A stretch of DNA of 64,000 bases from Streptomyces sp. man185 (GCA_002551355.1 NTHE01000002.1:1-64000); one strand, 5' to 3'. Positions 8,724-18,362 are shown, counted from the first letter of the stretch. Notes: generated by a model not told the origin, from the sequence alone. Numbers and translations are program-made.

Positions 8724-9611
8724 GTGAGTACCCTTGCGCACACCATGATGACCGCCGCCCGCACCGCCGATTCCGGCCTGGCCGGCTCGGGCGAACTCGA
8801 CCGCTACCCCTATGCGGAGGCGCCGGCCGGCGAGCGTGCCGCCGCCCGTGCCTGGGGCGGTACCGATTCCGAGCTGGGACGGGCGAGCCGACGGGGGGCG
8901 GCCAGTCGGGGGCGCGGTCTGCACGGCCAACTCGTCCAGCAGCTGGGCCAGATGATCGTTTCCGGTGACCTCGGCGCGGACCGCCCCCTTGTTCCCGAGG
9001 AGATCGGCCAGCGGTTCGAGGTCTCCCGCACCGTCGTACGCGAATCCCTGCGCGTCCTCGAAGCCAAGGGGCTGGTCAGCGCGCGCCCCAATGTGGGTAC
9101 GAGGGTCCGTCCGGTCAGCGACTGGAACCTGCTGGACGCCGACATCATCGAATGGCGGGCCTTCGGTCCGCAGCGTGACGACCAGCGTCGTGAGCTCGCC
9201 GAGCTCCGCTGGACCATCGAACCGCTCGCGGCCCGCCTCGCGGCCGGGCACGGCCGGGACGACATCCAGCAGCGGCTCGGCGACATGGTGGAGATCATGG
9301 GGCACGCGATGGGGCAGGGGGACGCGATCACCTTCTCCCGCGCCGACGCGGAGTTCCACGCCCTCCTCATCCAGGCCGCCGGCAACCGGATGCTCGAACA
9401 CCTTTCCGGCATCGTCTCGGCCGCCCTCCATGTCTCCGGAGGCCCCGTCACCGGTTGTGACCGTCCCGGCGAGACCTCGCTCGCCCACCACGCGCGCATC
9501 GCCGACGCCCTGGCGTCGGGCGACGCCGGGGCCGCCGAGACGGCCATGCGTCAACTGCTCGTCGTCCACCCCGACGTCGAGCGGGTGGTCCCCGCGCCGC
9601 GCGAGCACTGA
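8724..9611 (+). CDS. whiH: WhiH, GntR/FadR-type sporulation regulator
   Basis: 295 residues from a GTG start, the usual WhiH length, immediately upstream of hrdB as in S. coelicolor. Residues 1-60 are a low-complexity N-terminal extension. A GntR winged helix follows at about 65-130 (LHGQLVQQLGQMIVSGDLGADRPLVPEEI, SRTVVRESLRVLEAKGLVSARP). The C-terminal FCD-type all-helical ligand domain has the metal/ligand residues in FSRADAEFHALLIQAAGN and SLAHHARIADAL. WhiH is needed for sporulation septation in aerial hyphae and is thought to sense a metabolite. A second possible start is the ATG pair at 8745. It ends about 325 nt before hrdB. Confidence 0.92.
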   Translation: MSTLAHTMMTAARTADSGLAGSGELDRYPYAEAPAGERAAARAWGGTDSELGRASRRGAASRGRGLHGQLVQQLGQMIVSGDLGADRPLVPEEIGQRFEVSRTVVRESLRVLEAKGLVSARPNVGTRVRPVSDWNLLDADIIEWRAFGPQRDDQRRELAELRWTIEPLAARLAAGHGRDDIQQRLGDMVEIMGHAMGQGDAITFSRADAEFHALLIQAAGNRMLEHLSGIVSAALHVSGGPVTGCDRPGETSLAHHARIADALASGDAGAAETAMRQLLVVHPDVERVVPAPREH

Positions 9612-9935
9612 CCGGGCGGATGCCGGGGTGCGTGGGCCCGATGCCGCCGGGCCGCACGGACCCGGCGGCACAATGGAGTGGGATACAACCTTTGGTCCCG
9701 TTCGTCGCGAATGAGGTGTGACTCGGGCCACGCGGATTGGCCGTAACACTCCTCGAAGCAGCGCGATGACCTAAGAGGTGAGCGCAGCGGAAGGAATACA
9801 GCAGCCCTTGGGCGCGCTGTTTCAGTTCTGAGGCCAAACCCGCGCCGTCGACGACATCCCCAGTCGGCGGTCGTCGGTTCCAGCCCTCTCCAGGGCAGGG
9901 CCGGAAGCCGTTTCCATCGTTCCGAGAGGTTGTTC
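9612..9935 (+). other. 324-nt hrdB upstream region
   Basis: No gene in this stretch. It must hold the promoter(s) of hrdB and a long untranslated leader. I cannot choose a -10/-35 pair with confidence. The leader near the gene includes short inverted G/C-rich segments, and GAGAGG at 9924 is the ribosome site for the GTG at 9936. Confidence 0.5.
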
Positions 9936-11483
9936 GTGTCGGCCAGCACATCCCGTACGCTCCCGCCGGAGATCGCCGAGTCCGAGTCTGTGATGGCGCT
10001 CATCGAGCGGGGAAAGGCTGATGGGCAGATCGCCGGCGATGACGTGCGTCGGGCCTTCGAGGCTGACCAGATTCCGCCAACCCAGTGGAAGAACGTTCTG
10101 CGCAGCCTCAACCAGATCCTCGAGGAAGAGGGTGTGACGCTGATGGTCAGTGCCGCGGAGTCGCCGAAGCGCGCCCGCAAGAGCGTCGCAGCGAAGAGCC
10201 CGGTCAAGCGCACCGCCACCAAGACCGTCGCGGCGAAGACCACCGTGACCAGGACCGTCGCGGCCACCGCCGCCCCGGCGGTCGAGAGTGCGGAGGCGGT
10301 GGCCGACGACGCCGTCGCGGCCGCTCCCGCCAAGAAGGCAGCGGCCAAGAAGACCGCCGTCAAGAAGACCGCTGCGAAGAAGACGGCGGCCAAGAAGACC
10401 GCCGCGAAGAAGTCCGGCAAGCAGGACGACGAGATTCTCGACGGCGACGAGCCGGTCGAGGAGGTCAAGGCCGGCAAGGGCGAGGAAGAGGAGGGCGAGG
10501 GCGAGAACAAGGGCTTCGTCCTCTCCGACGACGACGAGGACGACGCACCTGCCCAGCAGGTCGCCGTCGCCGGCGCCACCGCCGACCCGGTCAAGGACTA
10601 CCTGAAGCAGATCGGCAAGGTTCCCCTCCTCAACGCCGAGCAGGAGGTCGAGCTCGCCAAGCGCATCGAGGCCGGTCTCTTCGCCGAGGACAAGCTGGCG
10701 AACGCCGACAAGCTCGCACCGAAGCTCAAGCGCGAGCTGGAGATCATCGCCGAGGACGGCCGACGGGCCAAGAACCACCTCCTGGAGGCCAACCTCCGTC
10801 TGGTGGTCTCCCTGGCCAAGCGCTACACCGGCCGCGGCATGCTCTTCCTGGACCTGATCCAGGAGGGCAACCTCGGTCTGATCCGCGCGGTCGAGAAGTT
10901 CGACTACACCAAGGGCTACAAGTTCTCCACGTACGCCACCTGGTGGATCCGTCAGGCGATCACCCGCGCGATGGCCGACCAGGCCCGCACCATCCGTATC
11001 CCGGTGCACATGGTCGAGGTCATCAACAAGCTCGCGCGTGTGCAGCGTCAGATGCTCCAGGACCTGGGCCGCGAGCCCACCCCGGAGGAGCTGGCCAAGG
11101 AACTCGACATGACCCCCGAGAAGGTCATCGAGGTCCAGAAGTACGGTCGCGAGCCGATCTCGCTGCACACCCCGCTCGGCGAGGACGGCGACAGCGAGTT
11201 CGGCGACCTGATCGAGGACTCCGAGGCCGTCGTCCCGGCGGACGCGGTCAGCTTCACGCTCCTCCAGGAGCAGCTCCACTCGGTGCTCGACACTCTGTCC
11301 GAGCGTGAGGCCGGCGTGGTCTCGATGCGCTTCGGTCTCACCGACGGTCAGCCGAAGACGCTCGACGAGATCGGCAAGGTCTACGGCGTGACGCGTGAGC
11401 GCATCCGTCAGATCGAGTCGAAGACGATGTCGAAGCTTCGTCACCCGTCGCGCTCCCAGGTGCTGCGCGACTATCTCGACTAG
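9936..11483 (+). CDS. hrdB: HrdB, principal RNA polymerase sigma-70 factor
   Basis: 515 residues from GTG with GAGAGG 6 nt upstream. Order: region 1.1-like N-terminus ([23 protein letters not shown]), then a Lys/Ala repeat tract (about residues 60-165, repeated AAKKT units) with an acidic stretch, typical of Streptomyces HrdB. Region 1.2 starts at [16 protein letters not shown] (about 217). Region 2 with the -10-recognition helix ([22 protein letters not shown]) lies at about 275-350, region 3 ([19 protein letters not shown]) follows, and the region 4 helix-turn-helix ([19 protein letters not shown]) is near the C-terminus. It directs housekeeping transcription. The Lys/Ala tract varies in length between species. 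Confidence 0.98.
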   Translation: MSASTSRTLPPEIAESESVMALIERGKADGQIAGDDVRRAFEADQIPPTQWKNVLRSLNQILEEEGVTLMVSAAESPKRARKSVAAKSPVKRTATKTVAAKTTVTRTVAATAAPAVESAEAVADDAVAAAPAKKAAAKKTAVKKTAAKKTAAKKTAAKKSGKQDDEILDGDEPVEEVKAGKGEEEEGEGENKGFVLSDDDEDDAPAQQVAVAGATADPVKDYLKQIGKVPLLNAEQEVELAKRIEAGLFAEDKLANADKLAPKLKRELEIIAEDGRRAKNHLLEANLRLVVSLAKRYTGRGMLFLDLIQEGNLGLIRAVEKFDYTKGYKFSTYATWWIRQAITRAMADQARTIRIPVHMVEVINKLARVQRQMLQDLGREPTPEELAKELDMTPEKVIEVQKYGREPISLHTPLGEDGDSEFGDLIEDSEAVVPADAVSFTLLQEQLHSVLDTLSEREAGVVSMRFGLTDGQPKTLDEIGKVYGVTRERIRQIESKTMSKLRHPSRSQVLRDYLD

Positions 11484-11534
11484 ACCGCCGAAGTCCGGAT
11501 CGCTGAATACCGGATCGCGGAAGTTTCACCGGCC

Positions 11535-11568
11535 GAGGGCCCGGAACCCCCAGGGGATCCGGGCCCTC
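11535..11568. terminator. hrdB terminator hairpin
   Basis: Stem of 11 bp (GAGGGCCCGGA paired with TCCGGGCCCTC) whose loop itself contains a C4/G4 pairing. It starts 52 nt after the hrdB stop. Confidence 0.7.
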
Positions 11569-11648
11569 CGGCGTGTCCTCGGGGGCGGACGCGGACCGGC
11601 TGGATCACGCTGGGTGAAACGTTTATCGCCTCAGCGTCAGGAGCCTCC

Positions 11649-12479
11649 ATGCCCCGTCCCGTCGTCCGTGCCCTGACCGGGGTGCTCGCCCTGACCGCCG
11701 CCGCGGCCGTGCTGCCCCTCGCCGCGCCCTCCGCGGCGGTCGCGGACAGCATCGTCGTCGGCGGACAGCCCGCCCCGGTGGCGGACAGCCCTTGGGCCGT
11801 GGCGCTCTCCAGCCGGGACCGGTTCGGAGGGGCGCGCTCGGGGCAGTTCTGCGGTGGCGTGGCCGTGGCGCCCACGAAGATCCTGACGGCCGCCCACTGT
11901 CTGAGTGACGAGGCGCTCGGCGGACCGGCGAAGCGGGTGAAGGACCTTCTGGTCATCGCCGGCCGGGAGCGGCTGAGCGATTCCGGCGGCCGGGAGATCC
12001 CGGTCCGGTCCATCTGGGTGAACCCGGCGTACGACCCCGTCTCCAACGCCGGCGACCTCGCCGTGCTGACCCTGTCCCGCGGCCTGCCGAAGGGCGCGAC
12101 CATCCCGATGGCCAGGGGCGGGGACGCCGCCTACCGGGCCGGGACCGCCGCGGACGTCTACGGCTGGGGCGACACCACGGGAAGTGGCACCTACGCCTCC
12201 GTGCTGCGCTCCGCGCGGATCCAGGTCCTGCCGGACAGTGACTGCGCGCGGGCCTACCCGGGCGGCCGGGAAGGTACGTACAAGGCCTCGGCGATGCTCT
12301 GTGCGGGCGATCCGGCCGGGGGCCGGGACGCGTGCCAGGGCGACAGCGGCGGGCCGCTGGTGGCCCGTGGGCGGCTCATCGGCCTGGTGTCCTGGGGCAG
12401 CGGCTGCGGGCGCCCGGGCAGCCCCGGGGTGTACACACGGGTCTCCGCCGCCCTGGAATGGGCCGAGGGTCGCATCTGA
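11649..12479 (+). CDS. secreted trypsin-like serine protease
   Basis: 276 residues. A Sec signal peptide (MPRPVVRALTGVLALTAAAA... with an AVA-DS type cleavage near residue 33) is followed by SIVVGG, which fits the start of a chymotrypsin-fold chain. Catalytic residues are visible: His in TAAHC (about 80), Asp in GDLAVL (about 136) and Ser in CQGDSGGP (about 230). The C-terminal strand is SWGSGCGRPGSPGVYTRVSAALEW. Six or more cysteines could form the usual disulfides. It is expected to be extracellular. The S1 pocket residue 6 before Ser is Asp (GGRDACQGDSGG), pointing to Arg/Lys specificity. It is a stand-alone gene between hrdB and a twin-hairpin terminator. Confidence 0.92.
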   Translation: MPRPVVRALTGVLALTAAAAVLPLAAPSAAVADSIVVGGQPAPVADSPWAVALSSRDRFGGARSGQFCGGVAVAPTKILTAAHCLSDEALGGPAKRVKDLLVIAGRERLSDSGGREIPVRSIWVNPAYDPVSNAGDLAVLTLSRGLPKGATIPMARGGDAAYRAGTAADVYGWGDTTGSGTYASVLRSARIQVLPDSDCARAYPGGREGTYKASAMLCAGDPAGGRDACQGDSGGPLVARGRLIGLVSWGSGCGRPGSPGVYTRVSAALEWAEGRI

Positions 12480-12485
12480 GCCACG

Positions 12486-12519
12486 CCGGGGCCGCGCGCG
12501 TGCACGCGCGCGGCCCCGG
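12486..12519. terminator. 34-bp perfect palindrome, terminator
   Basis: 17-bp arms with no spacer, G/C only except the central GTGCAC, immediately after the protease stop. It probably acts with the second hairpin at 12526 as a bidirectional terminator between convergent genes. Confidence 0.7.
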
Positions 12520-12525
12520 ACGAGA

Positions 12526-12560
12526 ACGGGCGGCTCCCCCCGGTGGGGGGAGCCGCCCGT
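12526..12560. terminator. second bidirectional terminator hairpin
   Basis: 16-bp perfect stem with a 3-nt loop (GGT), the left arm beginning ACGGGCGGCTCC. It lies 46 nt before the stop of the convergent DUF7455 gene. Confidence 0.75.
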
Positions 12561-12605
12561 CGGCCGGTCCTGGACCGGCCCCTGGCTCGTCGTGGATGCG
12601 AGGTG

Positions 12606-12839
12606 TCAGTGTTGGTCCTCGTCGGCAGCAGCCGTCTGCACGGCGGTGAGCCGATCCGTCTCATCCTGTATTTCCGCGGCGATCTTCTTGAGTTCCGGCT
12701 CGAACTTGCGCCCGTGGTGGGCGCAGAAGAGCAGTTCACCGCCGCTGATCAGAACGACGCGCAGATATGCCTGGGCGCCGCAACGGTCACAGCGGTCTGC
12801 TGCGGTCAGCGGGCTCGCGGGGGTCAGAACAGTAGTCAC
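12606..12839 (-). CDS. DUF7455-type small zinc-ribbon protein
   Basis: 77 residues. CDRCGAQAYLRV (about residues 17-28) and LLFCAHHGRKFEPEL give a C-x2-C...C-x2-H set, the likely zinc site of a tiny ribbon. The rest is an Ala/Thr-rich N-terminus and an acidic C-terminal helix ending EDQH. This family is near-universal in Streptomyces and sits close to parE or the sigma factor gene; its function is unknown. It is convergent with the protease and divergent from parE across a 448-nt gap. Confidence 0.82.
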   Translation of the reverse strand: MTTVLTPASPLTAADRCDRCGAQAYLRVVLISGGELLFCAHHGRKFEPELKKIAAEIQDETDRLTAVQTAAADEDQH

Positions 12840-13287
12840 GTCGCCTCTTCTCTAGCTCGACGAGCTGTCGTACCAGGGTCAACATCCAACCAGGCCGAAA
12901 ACGTTCCCGCTCGTGGCTTTTCTTCGAAACTTCTTCTCGGTGTGGCTGTCTGTTGCCGGTTGGCGGCGAATGTGCCGTATGCGGAGCGCTACGGTTTCGC
13001 ATTGCTTGTCTTGGGGGTGGGTCCCGCCGGCCGGCTTGCCGGTTTGTTCATGAGGACGTGCCCGGAGCCTAAATGGTTCATGCGTCGAAGGGAACGTGAT
13101 GTGCACGTCACTCCATCGAATGATCGAACATCCATGCGAGCCCGGATGAAGCTCGACTAGCATGAGGATTCCCCGAGGGTGGCGTTACAACCGCTCTACC
13201 AGGCCTCTGTAGGCTCTCAGCGGCAACCGAAGTTCGGCCCCCTTACCCACAGGGCCCCAGATGAAATTCAGCGAGGAGCGAACCCGC
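12840..13287. other. 448-nt gap between DUF7455 gene and parE
   Basis: No gene-like reading frame on either strand. It must contain divergent promoters for the zinc-ribbon gene and parE. The stretch around 12900-13010 is less G+C-rich than its surroundings. An ATG at 13261 is in frame with parE but has a weaker ribosome site than the GTG at 13288. Confidence 0.5.
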
Positions 13288-15414
13288 GTGACCGCCGAAA
13301 CGTCCGTGCCGTCCACCGCGATGCTGGCCGCAGCAGGCGGCGACCGGGACAGCTCCAACTACACCGCGCGGCACCTTCTCGTCCTCGAAGGGCTGGAGGC
13401 GGTCCGCAAGCGCCCCGGCATGTACATCGGGTCCACCGACAGCCGCGGCCTGATGCACTGCCTCTGGGAGATCATCGACAACTCCGTCGACGAGGCCCTC
13501 GGCGGCTACTGCGACCAGATCGAGGTCATCCTCCACGACGACGCCTCCGTGGAGGTCCGGGACAACGGCCGTGGCATCCCGGTCGACGTCGAGCCCAAGA
13601 CGGGCCTCTCCGGCATCGAGGTCGTCATGACCAAGCTGCACGCCGGAGGCAAGTTCGGCGGCGGCTCCTACGCGGCCTCGGGCGGCCTCCACGGCGTCGG
13701 CGCCTCCGTCGTCAACGCCCTCTCCGCCCGTCTGGACGTCGAGGTCGACCGGAACAGCGCGACCCACTCCATCAGCTTCCGGCGCGGTGTCCCCGGCATG
13801 TTCACCGAGCAGGGGCCGGACAGCCCCTTCGACCCGGCCAACGGCCTGCGCAAGGGCAAGCGCGTCCCCAAGACCCGTACCGGTACCCGGGTGCGGTACT
13901 GGGCGGACCGGCAGATCTTCCTCAAGGACGCCAAGCTCAACCTGGACACGCTCTACCAGCGGGCCCGCCAGACGGCCTTCCTCGTCCCCGGCCTCACGAT
14001 CATCGTCCGCGACGAGCGGGGGCTGGACGGCGAGGGCAAGACCGAGGAGACGTTCCGCTTCGACGGCGGTATCAGCGAGTTCTGCGAGTACCTGGCCCAG
14101 GACAAGGCCGTCTGCGACGTCCAGCGCCTCAGCGGCACGGGCACCTTCAAGGAGACCGTGCCCGTCCTCGACGACCGCGGCCACATGACCGCCACCGAGG
14201 TCACCCGCGAGCTGGCCGTGGACATCGCCCTGCGCTGGGGCACCGGCTACGACACGACCGTACGGTCGTTCGTGAACATCATCGCCACCCCCAAGGGCGG
14301 CACCCACGTCAGCGGCTTCGAGCGCTCCCTGACCAGGACGGTGAACGAGGCGCTGCGCTCCGCCAAGATGCTGCGGGTCGCCGAGGACGACGTCGTCAAG
14401 GACGACGCCCTGGAGGGCCTCACCGCCGTCGTCACCGTACGGCTCGCCGAGCCGCAGTTCGAGGGGCAGACCAAGGAGGTGCTCGGCACCTCGGCGGCCA
14501 ACCGGATCGTCGCCAATGTGGTCGCCAAGGAGCTCAAGGCCTTCCTGACCTCGACGAAGCGGGATGCCAAGGCCCAGGCCAGGGCGGTGCTGGAGAAGGC
14601 CGTGGCCGCCGCCCGCACCCGGATCGCGGCCCGCCAGCACAAGGACGCCCAGCGCCGCAAGACGGCGCTGGAGTCCTCCTCCCTGCCCGCCAAGCTGGCC
14701 GACTGCCGCAGCGACGACGTCGACCGCAGCGAGTTGTTCATCGTCGAGGGCGACTCGGCGCTCGGCACCGCCAAGCTGGCCCGGAACAGCGAGTTCCAGG
14801 CGTTGCTGCCGATCCGCGGCAAGATCCTCAACGTCCAGAAGTCGTCCGTCTCCGACATGCTGAAGAACGCCGAGTGCGGCGCGATCATCCAGGTCATAGG
14901 AGCCGGGTCCGGGCGGACCTTCGACATCGACGCCGCTCGCTACGGCAAGGTCATCATGATGACCGACGCCGACGTCGACGGCTCCCACATCCGCACCCTG
15001 CTGCTGACCCTCTTCCAGCGCTACATGCGCCCGATGGTCGAGGCCGGACGGGTCTTCGCCGCGGTTCCCCCGCTGCACCGGATCGAGCTGGTCCAGCCCA
15101 AGAAGGGCCAGGACAAGTACGTCTACACCTACTCCGACAACGAACTGCGCCAGACGCTCCTGGAGTTCCAGCGCAAGAACGTCCGGGTCAAGGAATCGAT
15201 CCAGCGCTACAAGGGCCTGGGTGAGATGGACGCCGATCAGCTGGCCGAGACGACGATGGACCCGCGCCACCGCACGCTCCGGCGCATCAACATCGGCGAC
15301 CTGGAATCCTCCGAGCAGGTCTTCGACCTGCTGATGGGCAACGAGGTCGCGCCCCGCAAGGAGTTCATCACCAGCTCCGCGGCCACCCTGGACCGCTCAC
15401 GCATCGACGCCTGA
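13288..15414 (+). CDS. parE: ParE, DNA topoisomerase IV subunit B
   Basis: 708 residues. GTG 13288 was chosen because GAGGAG lies 9 nt upstream; an in-frame ATG at 13261 would add 9 residues. GHKL ATPase motifs: EIIDNSVDEAL, DNGRGIPV and GGLHGVGASVVNAL in the first 160 residues. The transducer domain follows. The TOPRIM domain has IVEGDSALGTA (catalytic Glu) and MTDADVDGSHIRTLLL (metal Asp triad), and PIRGKILNVQK is present. With ParC it decatenates replicated chromosomes. The separate parC homologue at 25148-27601, 10 kb away, supports topoisomerase IV rather than gyrase. A strong terminator follows. Confidence 0.95.
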   Translation: MTAETSVPSTAMLAAAGGDRDSSNYTARHLLVLEGLEAVRKRPGMYIGSTDSRGLMHCLWEIIDNSVDEALGGYCDQIEVILHDDASVEVRDNGRGIPVDVEPKTGLSGIEVVMTKLHAGGKFGGGSYAASGGLHGVGASVVNALSARLDVEVDRNSATHSISFRRGVPGMFTEQGPDSPFDPANGLRKGKRVPKTRTGTRVRYWADRQIFLKDAKLNLDTLYQRARQTAFLVPGLTIIVRDERGLDGEGKTEETFRFDGGISEFCEYLAQDKAVCDVQRLSGTGTFKETVPVLDDRGHMTATEVTRELAVDIALRWGTGYDTTVRSFVNIIATPKGGTHVSGFERSLTRTVNEALRSAKMLRVAEDDVVKDDALEGLTAVVTVRLAEPQFEGQTKEVLGTSAANRIVANVVAKELKAFLTSTKRDAKAQARAVLEKAVAAARTRIAARQHKDAQRRKTALESSSLPAKLADCRSDDVDRSELFIVEGDSALGTAKLARNSEFQALLPIRGKILNVQKSSVSDMLKNAECGAIIQVIGAGSGRTFDIDAARYGKVIMMTDADVDGSHIRTLLLTLFQRYMRPMVEAGRVFAAVPPLHRIELVQPKKGQDKYVYTYSDNELRQTLLEFQRKNVRVKESIQRYKGLGEMDADQLAETTMDPRHRTLRRINIGDLESSEQVFDLLMGNEVAPRKEFITSSAATLDRSRIDA

Positions 15415-15427
15415 CCCCAGGCCCCGC

Positions 15428-15464
15428 GCGGCCCCCGCTCCGGTCCCACCGGAGCGGGGGCCGC
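15428..15464. terminator. parE terminator hairpin
   Basis: 17-bp perfect G/C-rich stem with a CCC loop, 14 nt after the parE stop codon. Confidence 0.8.
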
Positions 15465-15610
15465 CTACGTTGCGCGGGGTTCGCGCAGCCGTCCGGGACT
15501 TCTGTCACCTGAAGGGGTGAAGTCGGGCGAATGACGCGCCCGGGATCCTCCCGAACCGCCCATGGTTGGCCGTGCGGCCGAAAAGGTCCGCGGATCAGGG
15601 GAGTTGTTCG

Positions 15611-16087
15611 GTGGAGAAGGAAGCAGGGCCGGAGACCGCGGGAGTGCGGCTCGACGACCCGTGGGACGACGTGCCGGTCTCCGGCTGGGGCGACCAGGAC
15701 GGTACGGGAGGCGCCGCGACTCTCGACGCGTCCGGTGCGGCGGGGCCGGACCCCGCGCCCAGCGCGGCCGAGATCTATCTGGAAGTGCACCGCAGCGACG
15801 CCTTCCGCGAGGTGCGCCGCCGCTACCGCCGCTTCGTGGCCCCCGCCGCCCTCGCCTTCCTCCTCTGGTATCTCGCCTACGTCGTCGCCGCGACCACCGC
15901 GCCCGAGCTGATGGCCCGCCCGGTCGCCGGAGCGGTCAATGTCGCGATGGTGGCGGGGCTCGGCCAGTTCCTCACCACGTTCCTGCTCACCTGGGCGTAC
16001 GCACGGCACGCGCGGCTGCGCAGGGACCGGGCGGCGCTCGATCTGCGCTGGGACACCCAGGAGATGACGAGAGGGCTCGGACGGTGA
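15611..16087 (+). CDS. DUF485 small membrane protein, symporter partner
   Basis: 158 residues from GTG with GGGGAG upstream. The N-terminal half is acidic and Gly/Ala-rich. The C-terminal half matches DUF485: IYLEVHRSDAFREVRRRYRRFV, then two membrane helices (PAALAFLLWYLAYVVAATTA and VNVAMVAGLGQFLTTFLLTWAYA), ending in a basic segment. Its stop overlaps the symporter start by 4 nt (GTGA), so the two are translationally coupled. DUF485 proteins commonly accompany acetate/monocarboxylate sodium symporters (as YjcH does ActP) as an accessory subunit. The N-terminal extension is longer than in the enterobacterial partner. Confidence 0.88.
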   Translation: MEKEAGPETAGVRLDDPWDDVPVSGWGDQDGTGGAATLDASGAAGPDPAPSAAEIYLEVHRSDAFREVRRRYRRFVAPAALAFLLWYLAYVVAATTAPELMARPVAGAVNVAMVAGLGQFLTTFLLTWAYARHARLRRDRAALDLRWDTQEMTRGLGR

Positions 16088-17676
16088 AAGGCGACCACCA
16101 GACCCTCGCCCTGCTGCTGTTCAGCGCGTTCATCGCGGTGACGCTCTTCATCACCACCTGGGTCGGCCGCAACCGGCAGGGCTCCGCCGAGGAGTTCTAC
16201 GCCGGCGGACGCCTGTTCTCACCCATGGAGAACGGATTCGCCATCGCCGGCGACTACATGTCGGCGGCCTCCTTCCTCGGGATCTCCGGGCTGATCGCGC
16301 TCTTCGGCTATGACGGCATGCTCTACTCCGTCGGCTTCCTCGTCGCCTGGCTGGTCGTCCTGCTGTTCGTCGCCGAACTCGTCCGCAACTGCGGCCGGTT
16401 CACGCTGGCCGACGTGGTCGCCGCGCGGATGGCGGAGCGCCCGGTGCGTACCGCCGTCGGCACCTCGTCCGTCACCGTGTGCGTGCTCTACCTGGTCGCC
16501 CAGATGGTCGGCGCGGGCAGCCTCGTGGCTCTGCTGCTCGGCGGTACGAGCGACGCCGCCCGGTCCTGGACCGTCGTCGGCGTCGGCGCGCTCATGGTGA
16601 TCTACGTGTCCTTCGGCGGCATGCGCGCCACCACCTGGATCCAGATCGTCAAGGCCGTCCTGCTGATGGCCGGGGCCGTCGCGCTCACCGTGCTCGTCCT
16701 GGTCCACTTCCACGGCAATGTCAACAGCCTGCTCCATGCCGCCGCCGAACGCAGCGGCCACGGCAAGGACTTCCTCGCCCCCGGCCTGCGCTACGGCGGG
16801 GACTGGACCTCACGCTTCGACTTCATCAGCCTGGGCGTGGCCCTGGTCCTCGGCACCGCGGGGCTGCCGCACATCCTGTCGCGCTTCTACACCGTCCCCA
16901 CCGCCCGCGCCGCGCGCCGCTCCGTCGTCTGGTCCATCGGCCTGATCGGCAGCTTCTACCTGATGACGATCGTGCTGGGGTTCGGCGCCGCCGCCCTCGT
17001 CGGCTCCGCCGAGGTCCGCGCCTCGAACGCGGCGGGCAACACCGCGGTCCCGCTGCTGGCGCTCAACCTGGGCGGCGGCGAGGGATCCACCGGTGGAACG
17101 ATTCTCTTCGCCGTGGTCGCCGCCATCGCCTTCGCCACCATCCTGGCCGTCGTCGCGGGCATCACGCTCGCCTCGTCCGCCTCGGTCGCCCATGACCTCT
17201 ACGCCTCGCTCCGCCGCCCCGGCCGCAAGAAGTACGGCGAGGTCGCCGTGGCGCGTACGGCCGCCGCCGGGATCGGCGCGGTCGCGATCTGCCTCGGTCT
17301 GCTCGCCCAGGACCTGAACGTCGCCTTCCTGGTGGGACTCGCCTTCGCCGTCGCCGCGTCGGCGAACCTCCCGGCCCTGCTCTACTCGCTGTTCTGGCGC
17401 AACTTCACCACCCGGGGCGCGGTCTGGGCGGTGTACGGAGGCCTGATTCCGGCGGTCGTCCTGGTGCTGGTCTCGCCCGTCGTCTCGGGCAGCCCCACGT
17501 CCCTGTTCCCCGGCGTCGACTTCCAGCTCTTCCCCCTGGAGAACCCGGGCCTGGTCTCGATCCCCCTCGGCTTCCTGGCCGGCTGGATCGGTACGGTCAC
17601 CTCGCCCGAGCCGCCCGACGGGGCCAAGCACGCCGAGGCCGAGGTGCGGGCGCTGACGGGGGCCGGAGCGGCCTAG
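16084..17676 (+). CDS. sodium:solute symporter, acetate/monocarboxylate type
   Basis: 530 residues with about 13 hydrophobic segments. Family signatures of the SSS group include EEFYAGGRLFSPMENGFAIAGDYMSAASFLGISGLIALFGYDGMLYSVGF near residues 38-85 (the sodium-site region), GTAGLPHILSRFYTVP in the middle, and SASVAHDLYASL later. Closest in pattern to ActP/MctC carriers of acetate, propionate and pyruvate; substrate not proven. It is coupled to DUF485 upstream. The stop lies 11 bp from the stop of a convergent CitB-type response regulator, whose kinase partner could sense the same carboxylates. Confidence 0.9.
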   Translation: MKGDHQTLALLLFSAFIAVTLFITTWVGRNRQGSAEEFYAGGRLFSPMENGFAIAGDYMSAASFLGISGLIALFGYDGMLYSVGFLVAWLVVLLFVAELVRNCGRFTLADVVAARMAERPVRTAVGTSSVTVCVLYLVAQMVGAGSLVALLLGGTSDAARSWTVVGVGALMVIYVSFGGMRATTWIQIVKAVLLMAGAVALTVLVLVHFHGNVNSLLHAAAERSGHGKDFLAPGLRYGGDWTSRFDFISLGVALVLGTAGLPHILSRFYTVPTARAARRSVVWSIGLIGSFYLMTIVLGFGAAALVGSAEVRASNAAGNTAVPLLALNLGGGEGSTGGTILFAVVAAIAFATILAVVAGITLASSASVAHDLYASLRRPGRKKYGEVAVARTAAAGIGAVAICLGLLAQDLNVAFLVGLAFAVAASANLPALLYSLFWRNFTTRGAVWAVYGGLIPAVVLVLVSPVVSGSPTSLFPGVDFQLFPLENPGLVSIPLGFLAGWIGTVTSPEPPDGAKHAEAEVRALTGAGAA

Positions 17677-17687
17677 GGCCTCCGGGC

Positions 17688-18362
17688 TCAGGACCCGGTC
17701 CAGGCGTAGCGGTGCTCCGGGCGGCCCGTCTCGCCGTAGCGCAGCGTCAGCCGGACCTTGCCGGTGCGCTCCAGCAGCTTCAGATAGCGCTGGGCCGTCT
17801 GCCGGCTCATCCCCGCGCTGTCCGCGATCTCCTGGGCGGAGAGCGGGCCCTCGGCTCCGCGCAGGGCTCCCCGGACCAGCTCGGCGGTGGTGGGGGAGTG
17901 GCCCTTGGGGAGGTCCGGCTCGCCCGCCGCCCACAGCGCGCCGAAGAGCCGGTCCACCTGTGCCTGCTCGGCCTCCCCGCCCCCGTCGAGCGTCTGCCGC
18001 AGGGCCGCGTAAGCCTCCAGCTTCGAGCGCAGACCGGCGTACGTGAACGGCTTCACCAGGTACTGGAGAGCGCCGTGCCGCATTGCGTCCTGCACGGTCG
18101 CTACGTCCCGGGCGGCCGTCACCATGATCACGTCGACCTGGCGGCCGAGGCGGCGCAGTTCCCGCACGACGGCTAGGCCGTTGCGGTCGGGCAGGTAGTG
18201 GTCCAGCAGGATCAGGTCCACCGGGATCTCCTCGACCGTCGCCAGCGCCCCGGCCGCCGAGTGGGCCTGCGCGACCACCCGGAATCCGGGGACCTTGGCG
18301 ACGTACGCCGCGTTGATCTGCGCCACGCGGACGTCGTCGTCCACGATCAGGACCTGGATCAC
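17688..18362 (-). CDS. CitB/DcuR-type response regulator
   Basis: 224 residues. Receiver domain: IVDDD at the N-terminus, phospho-acceptor Asp54 in LILLDHYLPDRNG, and conserved Lys in YLVKPF near 105. After a linker, the C-terminal helix-turn-helix (GPLSAQEIADSAGMSRQTAQRYLKLLERTGKVRLTLRYG) is the type found in the CitB/DcuR/DctR group. Start overlaps the kinase stop by 4 nt, so kinase and regulator are one operon. Regulators of this group control uptake of C4-dicarboxylates, citrate or related acids. The convergent symporter is an attractive target, but this is inference. Confidence 0.92.
   Translation of the reverse strand: MIQVLIVDDDVRVAQINAAYVAKVPGFRVVAQAHSAAGALATVEEIPVDLILLDHYLPDRNGLAVVRELRRLGRQVDVIMVTAARDVATVQDAMRHGALQYLVKPFTYAGLRSKLEAYAALRQTLDGGGEAEQAQVDRLFGALWAAGEPDLPKGHSPTTAELVRGALRGAEGPLSAQEIADSAGMSRQTAQRYLKLLERTGKVRLTLRYGETGRPEHRYAWTGS

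Noticed and set aside
9822..11444. Long antisense open frame across hrdB
   Set aside because: Same shadow effect: low-complexity Leu/Gly/Val sequence and the sense frame is unambiguous HrdB.
12486..12560. Perfect palindromes after the protease as regulatory operators
   Set aside because: They sit between two convergent stop codons and have no nearby promoter, so terminators are the simpler reading.
13261..13287. ATG at 13261 as the parE start
   Set aside because: The GTG at 13288 has a better-placed GAGGAG; the ATG would add only 9 residues and has a weaker ribosome site.
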